DNA of 64,000 bases from Bradyrhizobium liaoningense. GTDB lineage: Bacteria; Pseudomonadota; Alphaproteobacteria; Rhizobiales; Xanthobacteraceae. The notes under the pieces are model-generated. The model did not search any database. It had not been told where the DNA came from and saw only the letters and a list, made by a program, of their open reading frames with translations. Positions 18,234 through 24,768 of this stretch are shown in pieces (within the stretch, counting starts at the first letter, position 1; each line of letters opens with the position of its first letter). The position numbers were made by a program, and so were the translations under genes. Location of the stretch: positions 1-64,000 of the forward strand of contig NZ_JAFCJS010000014.1 in assembly GCF_018130825.1 (NCBI RefSeq), in the 5' to 3' direction.

Positions 18234-19780
18234 GAGCGTCCTCCCGCTTCGAGCAGGGGACTTTGCGACACGGAGTGGGCCCTGATCCAGTCATCAAGCG
18301 CCCCGATCTCGTCGGCAGATAGTCGCAGGCCGAGCTTGGAACGGCGCCAGACGATGTCCTCGGCGGTGACGGCCCATTCGTTGGCCATGAGGTAGCGGAC
18401 CTCGCGCTCGGTCAGCGTGGCGCCAAAGGCCTGGCCGAGATCGGCGGCCGACTTGGCATCGCCGAGCAGCTTGATGGCGCGGGTGCCATAGGCGCGCGCG
18501 AGGCGCCGCGCATGCTCATGGCCGAGGAAGGGATAGCCGCGCTGCAACTCCACGATCAGGCCGTCGATATCGGACACGTTCATGTCGCCGCCCGGCAGCG
18601 GCCATTTTCCGGTCCAGCCCTCGCGCGCTTTCGCACTGCGGAGATAGGGCGCAAGCCGCTCCAGCGCCTCCTCGGCGAGGCGGCGATAGGTCGTGATCTT
18701 GCCGCCATAGATCGACAGCAGCGGAGAGCCGCCGGGCGTGTCGAGCTCGAACACGTAGTCGCGCGTCGCGGCCTTGGCTTCGCTCGCGCCGTCGTCATAG
18801 AGCGGCCGCACGCCGGAATAGGTCCAGACCACGTCCTCCGGCGTCACGGGCTTGGCCAGATATTCGCTCGCCGCGGTGCAGAGATATTGGATCTCCTCCG
18901 GCGTCGCCTTCACCTTGGCGGGATCGCCGTCATAGTCGCGATCGGTGGTGCCGATCAGCGTGAAATCGTCCTGGTACGGGATCACGAAGATGATGCGGCC
19001 GTCGGCATTCTGGAACATGTAGGCGCGGTCGTGGTCGTAGAGCTTCTTGACCACGATGTGCGAGCCCTGGACGAGACGCACCTTGGCTTTCGCATTGACG
19101 CCGGCGCCGCGGCCGAGCACGTCCTCGACCCAGGGACCGCCGGCATTGACCAGCGCCTTCGCCCGGATCTGCGAGCGCTCGCCGGTGAGCGTGTTGAGCA
19201 TGCTGACGGTCCAGACGCCGTCGGCCTGGCGGATCTCGGTGGCGCGGGTGCGGGTGCGGATCTCGGCGCCCTTGTCGGCGGCATCGCGCGCGTTGAGCAC
19301 GACGAGGCGGGCGTCGTCGACGAAGCAGTCCGAATATTCGAAGGCGCGGCTGTAGCGGTTCGGGATCAGCGGCTTGCCGACCTCGTCGCGCTTGAGGTCG
19401 ACCGAGCGTGTGGCGGGCAGCAGATGGCGGCCGCCGATGTGGTCGTAAAGGAAGAGGCCGAGGCGCAGCAGCCAGGCCGGGCGCAGGCCGGCGTGATGCG
19501 GCAAGACGAAACGCAGGGGGCGGATAATGTGGGGCGCGATGCCCCAGAGAATCTCGCGCTCGATCAGCGCCTCGCGGACCAGCCGAAACTCGTAATATTC
19601 GAGATAGCGCAGGCCGCCATGCACCAGCTTGGTCGACCAGGACGAGGTCCCGGACGCCAGATCGTTCATTTCGCACAGGAAAACCGTGTTGCCCCGGCCC
19701 ACCGCGTCGCGCGCGATGCCGCAGCCGTTAACACCGCCTCCGATGATGGCGAGATCGAAAATACGCTCCAACAGACGCAT
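18230..19780 (-). CDS. glpD: FAD-dependent glycerol-3-phosphate dehydrogenase
   Basis: A 516-residue membrane-associated flavoenzyme that oxidises glycerol-3-phosphate to dihydroxyacetone phosphate and feeds electrons to quinone. The FAD-binding motif IIGGGVNGCGIARDA is at the N terminus, with SWSTKLVHGGLRYLEYYEF and IGTTDRDYDGDP further in. It is the first gene of the glp operon. The ATG follows a hairpin (19791-19810) whose loop carries AAGGAA. No glycerol kinase gene is in the window, so glpK must lie elsewhere. Upstream sits the putative GlpR operator. Confidence 0.95.
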   Translation of the reverse strand: MRLLERIFDLAIIGGGVNGCGIARDAVGRGNTVFLCEMNDLASGTSSWSTKLVHGGLRYLEYYEFRLVREALIEREILWGIAPHIIRPLRFVLPHHAGLRPAWLLRLGLFLYDHIGGRHLLPATRSVDLKRDEVGKPLIPNRYSRAFEYSDCFVDDARLVVLNARDAADKGAEIRTRTRATEIRQADGVWTVSMLNTLTGERSQIRAKALVNAGGPWVEDVLGRGAGVNAKAKVRLVQGSHIVVKKLYDHDRAYMFQNADGRIIFVIPYQDDFTLIGTTDRDYDGDPAKVKATPEEIQYLCTAASEYLAKPVTPEDVVWTYSGVRPLYDDGASEAKAATRDYVFELDTPGGSPLLSIYGGKITTYRRLAEEALERLAPYLRSAKAREGWTGKWPLPGGDMNVSDIDGLIVELQRGYPFLGHEHARRLARAYGTRAIKLLGDAKSAADLGQAFGATLTEREVRYLMANEWAVTAEDIVWRRSKLGLRLSADEIGALDDWIRAHSVSQSPLLEAGGRS

Positions 19781-19790
19781 CCCCCGGCGA

Positions 19791-19810
19791 CCGCTCGTTC
19801 CTTCGAGCGG
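19791..19810 (-). other. Leader hairpin before glpD with Shine-Dalgarno-like loop
   Basis: CCGCTCG and CGAGCGG form a perfect 7-bp stem. Read on the glpD strand the loop is AAGGAA, and the start codon follows 10 nt after the stem. The loop is the best purine-rich match near glpD, apart from a GGGGG run touching the ATG. Confidence 0.45.
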
Positions 19811-19813
19811 CTA

Positions 19814-19882
19814 CTTTCGTTTTTGATTAGATCACACCGAAAAACGAAAGCAAGATGAAAGAGAGGCGAAAGGAAGTGAAAG
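19814..19882 (-). promoter_or_regulatory. Probable glp promoter and GlpR (DeoR-type) operator
   Basis: Perfect 11-bp inverted repeat CTTTCGTTTTT (19814-19824) / AAAAACGAAAG (19840-19850). On the upstream side GAAAG recurs at 19846, 19857, 19868 and 19878, i.e. every 10-11 bp, on one face of the helix. On the minus strand a possible -35 TTGCTT (complement of 19848-19853) and -10 TCTAAT (complement of 19826-19831) are 16 nt apart, inside the repeats. TTTC-containing repeats are typical of DeoR-family operators such as AgaR. Confidence 0.65.
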
Positions 19883-19954
19883 AGGAACTTTTTGGTGGGC
19901 AAAAGGCTGCGGGAATGAGCAGCTTCGACGGCAATTCGAGAAGCAGCAGCGCCC

Positions 19955-19995
19955 TTGAATGATCCAATTCACAGAATTATAGTCATAATAGTCAT
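19955..19995 (+). promoter_or_regulatory. vapBC promoter with TAGTCAT direct repeats
   Basis: TTGAAT (19955-19960), a 17-nt spacer and TATAGT (19978-19983) form a good sigma-70 promoter, with a start near 19990 and a short leader to the vapB ATG at 20013. TAGTCAT occurs at 19980-19986 and 19989-19995 over the -10 region, a plausible autoregulatory site for the antitoxin complex. Confidence 0.6.
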
Positions 19996-20012
19996 ATTGG
20001 TTTTCAGCTTGC

Positions 20013-20297
20013 ATGGCCGACCGAAACACTGCACCCGACGCACTTCCGACTGATGACACCTGGACGCTCGCCAACGCCAAGGCGCGGCTGTCCGAGGTGA
20101 TCGACCGCGCCCAAGCTGGCCCGCAGGTCATCACCCGACACGGCAAGCCCAACGCGGTGGTCGTTTCCGCCGAGGAATGGGCGCGCAAGACCGCACGCAA
20201 AGGCACGCTCGCCGAATTTCTGCTGGCCTCGCCGCTGCGCGGCGCCGACCTCGACCTTGAACGCGTGCACGACGCACCACGCGACGAAATGCCGTGA
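20013..20297 (+). CDS. vapB: Antitoxin, Phd/YefM family
   Basis: A 94-residue antitoxin. The N-terminal DNA-binding part carries the Phd/YefM signature WTLANAKARLSEVIDRAQAGPQVITRHGKPNAVVVSAEEW, and the C-terminal third (from about 65) is the toxin-wrapping tail. The stop codon overlaps the GTG start of the toxin gene (GTGA), the usual coupling. It should neutralise the PIN toxin and repress the operon. Confidence 0.92.
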   Translation: MADRNTAPDALPTDDTWTLANAKARLSEVIDRAQAGPQVITRHGKPNAVVVSAEEWARKTARKGTLAEFLLASPLRGADLDLERVHDAPRDEMP

Positions 20298-20719
20298 ACC
20301 TGTTGCTCGACACCAACGTGCTCTCGGAGATTCAGCGGCCCGCACCTTCGCCGAAAGTTCTGGCATGGCTCGATACGGTCGATGAGGATCGCGCGTTCAT
20401 CAGCGTCGCCTCTATCGCGGAGCTTCGCCGCGGCATCGCATTGCTGGAGGATGGCCGCCGGCGCACCGCGCTGGCCGCCTGGCTTGCCCACGATCTGCCG
20501 GCGCGGTTTGCCGAACGAGTCCTACCGATCGACCATGCGGTGGCGGAGCGCTGGGGCGATCTGATGGCTCAGAGCCGCAGGAGCGGCGTTGCGTTGTCAG
20601 TGATGGACGGCTTCTTTGCGGCGACCGCGCTCGCAAACAGCCTCACGCTGGTAACGCGCAATGTAAAGGATTTTGCGACGTTCGGCGTCCCGCTGCTCAA
20701 TCCGTGGGACGACGTATAG
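20294..20719 (+). CDS. vapC: Toxin VapC, PIN-domain ribonuclease
   Basis: A 141-residue PIN-domain endoribonuclease. Acidic catalytic residues are visible at Asp6 (LLDTNVLSE), Glu43 (SIAELRRG) and Asp105 (SVMDGFFAATA), with TRNVKDF near the end, so the toxin looks intact. Targets in this family are usually tRNA or rRNA. The GTG start overlaps vapB. It is convergent with glpR, whose stop lies only 4 nt away. Confidence 0.93.
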   Translation: MNLLLDTNVLSEIQRPAPSPKVLAWLDTVDEDRAFISVASIAELRRGIALLEDGRRRTALAAWLAHDLPARFAERVLPIDHAVAERWGDLMAQSRRSGVALSVMDGFFAATALANSLTLVTRNVKDFATFGVPLLNPWDDV

Positions 20720-20723
20720 GACC

Positions 20724-21569
20724 CTATCTCAGCCGCACCACCGGTGCGGCTTCCGGTGCTGCATCCTGGGCATCGGCCTGCGGATCATCGATGTCGGCCC
20801 CCTTCGGCATCGCCTCGACCACCTCGATGCCCTTGCTGTGGCAGATGGTGGCGAGGCGCTCGGGCAGCTCCTGGTCGGTGACGAAGGTCTGGATCTGGGT
20901 GATGTGGGCGATGCGCACCGGTGCGCTGCGGCGGAGCTTTGTCGAATCGGCGACCAGCATGACGCTGCGGGCATTGGCGATGATGGCCTGCGCCACCTGC
21001 ACCTCGCGATAGTCGAAGTCGAGCAGCGCGCCCTCCTCGTCGATCGCGGACGCCCCGATGATGGCGTAGTCGACCTTGAACTGGCCGATCAGCTGCGTCG
21101 CGGTCGAGCCGACCACGGCGCCATCGGCGCGCCGCACCGTGCCGCCGGCGACCACCACCTCGATGCGCGGATGGCGGTACAGCAGCATCGCGACGTTGAG
21201 GTTGTTGGTGATGACGAGCAGATCCTCATGCGAGGTCAGCGCGCTCGCGACCTCCTCCGTCGTGGTGCCGATGTTGATGAAGAGCGAGCAGCCGTTCGGG
21301 ATCAACGAGGCGGCCGCAGCCCCGATCGCCTTCTTCTCGTCGGCGGCGACGAAGCGGCGCGCCTCATAGGCGAGGTTCTCGACGCCGGAGGCGATGATGG
21401 CGCCGCCGTGGATGCGGGTCAGCGATCTCCGCTCGCAGAGATCGTTGAGATCCTTGCGGATGGTCTGCGCCGAGACCTCGAACCGGCGCGCGAGCTCCTC
21501 GACCATGACACGGCCGGACGCGCGCGCGATGTTGAGGATTTCGGCTTGGCGATGGGTCAATCCGGTCAC
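20724..21569 (-). CDS. glpR: DeoR-family transcriptional regulator, probable GlpR
   Basis: A 281-residue repressor. The N-terminal winged helix-turn-helix (RQAEILNIARASGRVMVEELARRFEVSAQTIRKDLNDL) spans 6-60. The sugar-phosphate-sensing DeoRC domain spans about 75-235, with the INIGTTTEEVA and GGTVRRADGAVVG motifs. A 30-residue acidic Ala/Pro tail ends the protein. The GTG start matches the family start. Glycerol-3-phosphate is the expected inducer by analogy to E. coli GlpR. It lies upstream of glpD on the same strand but is separated from it by vapBC. Confidence 0.88.
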   Translation of the reverse strand: MTGLTHRQAEILNIARASGRVMVEELARRFEVSAQTIRKDLNDLCERRSLTRIHGGAIIASGVENLAYEARRFVAADEKKAIGAAAASLIPNGCSLFINIGTTTEEVASALTSHEDLLVITNNLNVAMLLYRHPRIEVVVAGGTVRRADGAVVGSTATQLIGQFKVDYAIIGASAIDEEGALLDFDYREVQVAQAIIANARSVMLVADSTKLRRSAPVRIAHITQIQTFVTDQELPERLATICHSKGIEVVEAMPKGADIDDPQADAQDAAPEAAPVVRLR

Positions 21570-21676
21570 GGCAACGCCCTCAAATCAGAATGATGCATGG
21601 TGCGGCGGTTCGCGCCTTCGGTCAATGCGGGCGCCAATCACGGTTAACGGACGAAGGGCCCTCACCACGCCATTTC

Positions 21677-22363
21677 TTACCAAGTCATGGCGGCGGCAAG
21701 ACGCGCGAGCAGGTCCGGATCGTCGTAGGCGCTCGCGGAAGCGACCGCGCCGGCGGCAACAAGGTCAGCATGGCTGAGAGTGGTGCGCATCCCGATGGTC
21801 GGGATACCGGCGGCCGTCGCCGACTCAATGCCGGTGCGGGAATCCTCGAACGCGATCGAGGCTTGCGCGCTGGCGCCGACGAAGCGCAAGCCTTCCTGAT
21901 AGGGCAGCGGATGCGGCTTGCCGTGCGGCAGCTCGGCACCGATCACGAGCGCCTTGAAACGGTGCGTGATGCCGAGGCCGGAGAGCAGCAGCTCGGCGTT
22001 GAGACGCGGCGCGTTGGTCACGGCCACCATGGGAATGCCGGCGCTGTCGGCCCGGTCGAGCAGCGCCATCAGGCCCTGCAGCGGCACGATCTGCCCAGCC
22101 ACCAGGTCGCGAAAGATCGTCTCCTTCTCGTCGAGGATCGCGAGGCGCCGTTCCGGCGATTCGTCGGGCAGAAATCGCTCGCCGATCGACACGTTGGAAA
22201 AGCCCTGGAGCTCGCGCTTGAAGCGCTCGTCATCGACGACATGACCGCGCGGCGCGAACACGCGATGGAATGCCTCGCGATGAAGGGGGTCCGTGTCTGC
22301 CAACGTGCCGTCGATATCGAACAGCAACGCCCGGCCCATCTTCTCCCTTTTCGCCTCGATCAT
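21677..22363 (-). CDS. HAD-superfamily phosphatase (subfamily IA)
   Basis: A 228-residue hydrolase with the nucleophile motif LLFDIDGTLADTD (Asp at the DxDGT), motif II VAVTNAP, the conserved Lys region GKPHPLPYQEGL and motif IV AFEDSRTGIESA. The helical cap between motifs I and II fits beta-phosphoglucomutase or phosphoglycolate-phosphatase-like enzymes. The start may be MIEAKREK or MGRALLF nine codons later. It lies 107 nt upstream of glpR on the same strand. A role in sugar- or glycerol-phosphate turnover is only a guess from context. Confidence 0.9.
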   Translation of the reverse strand: MIEAKREKMGRALLFDIDGTLADTDPLHREAFHRVFAPRGHVVDDERFKRELQGFSNVSIGERFLPDESPERRLAILDEKETIFRDLVAGQIVPLQGLMALLDRADSAGIPMVAVTNAPRLNAELLLSGLGITHRFKALVIGAELPHGKPHPLPYQEGLRFVGASAQASIAFEDSRTGIESATAAGIPTIGMRTTLSHADLVAAGAVASASAYDDPDLLARLAAAMTW

Positions 22364-22517
22364 TTCCGTACTTTCCCAAATGTGCGATGCATCGATGCGC
22401 GAGACGTATCAATACGGCCCCGATCGCGCAATGACGCATCCACATGACGACAATGCGACACTCGACAAAGGCGCGCGCGGCTGCAACACTCTCGCCAAGA
22501 CCAAAAAGGAGGAAACG

Positions 22518-22970
22518 ATGACGATCAACCGACGCGATCTGGCTCTCTCGACTCTGGCGGTTTCCGCGCTCGCTCTCACCACATCGGCGCTGGCCGCTTC
22601 AGCAGACGAGGACGCCGTGGCGAAGAAGGTCGAGGCCTTCCGCCTCGCCCAGATCGCGGCCGACCCGAAGGCGCTCGGCGCGCTGTGCTGGGACGATCTG
22701 AGCTACAGCCATTCCAGCGGCAAGGTCGAGGACAAGGCGACCTTCATCACCAACGCCACCGACGGCAAATCAAAGTTCCTGTCGATCGAATACAAGGACC
22801 CGACCATCAAGGTCGTCGGCCCCGCCGCCATCGTGCGCTTCCACTGGCTGGGAGAACAGGAGATGGCAGCCGATGGGAAAAAAGTATCGACCAACCTTCA
22901 CATCCTGATGAACTGGCAGAAGCAGGGCGACGAGTGGAAGCTCTTGTCGCGGGCCGCGACGAAGTTGTGA
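22518..22970 (+). CDS. Exported NTF2-like (SnoaL-type) protein, Tat leader
   Basis: A 150-residue protein. A twin-arginine leader starts MTINRRDLALS and continues with a hydrophobic core ending TSALAASA at about residue 30. The remainder is a DUF4440/NTF2-like cone fold with the pattern DPKALGALCWDDLSYSHSSG and the C-terminal WKLLSRAATKL. The start at 22518 has AAGGAGG five nt upstream. It should be exported folded to the periplasm. Function is unknown; the family includes ketosteroid-isomerase-like and polyketide-cyclase-like proteins. Confidence 0.85.
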   Translation: MTINRRDLALSTLAVSALALTTSALAASADEDAVAKKVEAFRLAQIAADPKALGALCWDDLSYSHSSGKVEDKATFITNATDGKSKFLSIEYKDPTIKVVGPAAIVRFHWLGEQEMAADGKKVSTNLHILMNWQKQGDEWKLLSRAATKL

Positions 22971-22976
22971 TGACGT

Positions 22977-23157
22977 TCTCACCCTCTCCCCCTGTGGGAG
23001 AGGGTGGCATAGGCGGCCTTTGGCCGCCGTTCTTAAAAACGCCGGAGCTTTGCTTCGGCGTTCTCTTAAGGCACGGCCGCCGAAGGCGGCCTATGCGACC
23101 TTCTCCCACATCCGCCTTCGCCAGGGCTTCGGCGGACATGAGGGGAGAAGAAAGTGC
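22977..23157. repeat. Palindromic repeats between the NTF2 paralogues
   Basis: CCCTCTCCCCCTGTGGGAGAGGG opens the element. A nested hairpin GGCATAGGCGGCC...GGCGGCCTATGC encloses AACGCCGGAGC-TTTGCTTCGGCGTT. TTCTCCCACA...GGGGAGAA closes it. It fills 22971-23307 together with the leader of the second paralogue. Confidence 0.75.
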
Positions 23158-23307
23158 AGCGGCATCAAGGGCGGCAAAAAATTCCGACCACGCTTCGCGT
23201 GTCAGAAATCGCGCTGCCTGGCGCAATGCAGCGTATTGCGACCTGACGCTCGACAAAATCAAGTGCGGCTGCAACAGTGGGCGCAAGATCAAGGGACGGA
23301 GGATATG

Positions 23308-23700
23308 ATGACACTGAATCGCGATCATGCTGCCACGACGGACTACGAGGCGGTGGCAAAGAACGTCGAGGCATTTCGCCTCGCCCAGATCGCGGCCGAT
23401 CCGAAGGCGCTCGGCGCGCTGTGCGCGGACGATTTGAGCTACAGCCATTCCAGCGGCTTCCTCGAGGACAAGGCGGCTTTCATCGCCAACGCCACCGACG
23501 GCAAGACCGAGTTCCTGTCGATTACGTACAAGGATCCAACCATCAAGATCGTCGGTCCCGCCGCGATCGTACGCTTCCACTGGCTGGCCGAGATGATGAC
23601 CGGCGGACAGAAAGTGGCAAACAGCCTTCACATCCTGATGAACTGGCTGAAGCAGGGCGACGATTGGAAGCTGTTGTCCCGCTCCGCGACGAAGTTGTGA
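23308..23700 (+). CDS. NTF2-like paralogue without export leader
   Basis: A 130-residue protein about three-quarters identical to the gene 790 bp upstream over the NTF2-like domain (shared EAFRLAQIAADPKALGALC, NATDG, YKDPTIK and LHILMNW). The N terminus MTLNRDHAATTDYEAV retains the MTxNR opening of the paralogue but lacks the second Arg and the hydrophobic core. It is therefore probably cytoplasmic. The start at 23308 keeps the same five-nt spacing to GGAGG as in the paralogue; an in-frame ATG directly before it is too close to that site. Confidence 0.85.
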   Translation: MTLNRDHAATTDYEAVAKNVEAFRLAQIAADPKALGALCADDLSYSHSSGFLEDKAAFIANATDGKTEFLSITYKDPTIKIVGPAAIVRFHWLAEMMTGGQKVANSLHILMNWLKQGDDWKLLSRSATKL

Positions 23701-23705
23701 TGAAG

Positions 23706-23867
23706 TTCTTACCCTCTCCCCTTGTGGGAGAGGGTGGCTCGCCGCAACGCGGCGAGACGGATGAGGGGTCTCTCTCCGCGATTGACCTCTCACAGTTGAA
23801 TTTGCGGAAGCAGACCCCTCATCCGGCGCTTCGCGCCACCTTCTCCCACAAGGGGAGAAGGAAGGGG
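23706..23867. repeat. Palindromic repeat after the second NTF2 paralogue
   Basis: It opens ACCCTCTCCCCTTGTGGGAGAGGGTGGC and closes GCGCCACCTTCTCCCACAAGGGGAGAAGG. The interior pairs GATGAGGGGTCT with AGACCCCTCATC. Same family as 2030-2171. Confidence 0.75.
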
Positions 23868-23925
23868 CTGCAAAAAATTCCGACCACGCTTCGCGCGTCA
23901 GAAATTACCCGCGGCAGGCGCTTAC

Positions 23926-24117
23926 TTACGCCGCCTCCTTCACATCGCCATTCAACAGCCTGCGCGCGGCGCGCTCGGCTTCGCGTGCGTTGCGGAAGAG
24001 CTGGCCTTCGAGGCGATTGAACAGGTGAGACGAGGCGAAGAAGCAGTAACCGCCCTGACCGCGAACGACGATGCCCGCGGTCTCTGAATTCACTTCGATG
24101 ATGTAGCTATCCGGCAT
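23926..24117 (-). CDS. Small conserved hypothetical protein
   Basis: A 63-residue protein with a strand-rich first half (SYIIEVNSETAGIVVRGQGGYCFFASSHLF) and a basic helix (FRNAREAERAARRLLNGD). There is no signal or membrane segment. GAGGATC lies upstream of the ATG. The amphipathic pattern and clean codon use support a real gene. Function unknown. The next 219 nt (24118-24336) hold no recognisable feature. Confidence 0.65.
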   Translation of the reverse strand: MPDSYIIEVNSETAGIVVRGQGGYCFFASSHLFNRLEGQLFRNAREAERAARRLLNGDVKEAA

Positions 24118-24336
24118 GCCCGTAGATCCTCAGTGCGGGCAGATAACGGCATCTCTGCCCTTTGGTTCCTAGGGCAAATCAACCGGTTTCCACCCCGAAT
24201 CGACCTGCAAATCAGTACGCCGGGACCTCATCCGTTTTATGACCCGTTCTTGGCAAAGCCGCGACGCGACGACTCGCGCGCGCCGCGTTTCGTGTGCTGC
24301 AAGTTTTCGTGAGACGAGACAGAGCGTCGCGCGCGA

Positions 24337-24747
24337 TTACGTCGCGATGACAGCGTCGCCCGAACGAACCGCCTGCGGGCGACCATGTTCGTCGATCGAG
24401 ACGTAGGTGAAATTGCCATCGGTGACGAGAAACGGATGCTCCTCCCCGCGCCGCAATGCCCAGGCTTCCAGATGCACGGTCATCGAGGTGCGCCCCACAC
24501 GCACGAGGTTGGCGTAGACGGAGACGAGATCGCCGACATAGACGGCTTTGCGAAAATTCATCGCCTCGATCGCGACCGTGACGGTGCGCGACTTCGCGAC
24601 CTTTGACGCAAACACGCCGCCGCCGACGTCCATCTGGCTGAGCAGCCAGCCGCCGAAGATGTCGCCGTTCGCGTTGGTATCGGCCGGCATCGCCAGCGTG
24701 CGGATGCAGAGATCGCCGCTCGGCCCAGTGTTCGCCTGTTCGTTCAT
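24337..24747 (-). CDS. yciA: Acyl-CoA thioesterase, YciA-like hotdog fold
   Basis: A 136-residue enzyme hydrolysing short to medium acyl-CoA. The hotdog signature MPADTNANGDIFGGWLLSQMD carries the Asn and Asp active-site positions of the YciA/BACH family, and VTVAIEAMNFRKAVYVGDLVSVYANLVRVGRTS follows. It lies 21 nt after the fadJ-type gene on the same strand and is probably the last gene of the fatty-acid oxidation operon. There it could release CoA from stalled intermediates. Confidence 0.9.
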   Translation of the reverse strand: MNEQANTGPSGDLCIRTLAMPADTNANGDIFGGWLLSQMDVGGGVFASKVAKSRTVTVAIEAMNFRKAVYVGDLVSVYANLVRVGRTSMTVHLEAWALRRGEEHPFLVTDGNFTYVSIDEHGRPQAVRSGDAVIAT

Positions 24748-24768
24748 GCCTCGCTCACTTGCGATTGC

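Larger units (their letters stand above)
22455..23905. repeat. Tandem duplication containing two NTF2-like genes
   Basis: Unit A (22455-23209) and unit B (23238-23905) share, in order: an upstream stretch with GCGAC...CTCGACAAA...GCGGCTGCAACA, a GGAGG ribosome site, an NTF2-like gene, a CCCTCTCCC palindromic element, and a 35-nt tail beginning CAAAAAATTCCGACCACGC that differs at one position. The duplication therefore includes promoter, gene and downstream repeat. Confidence 0.85.
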
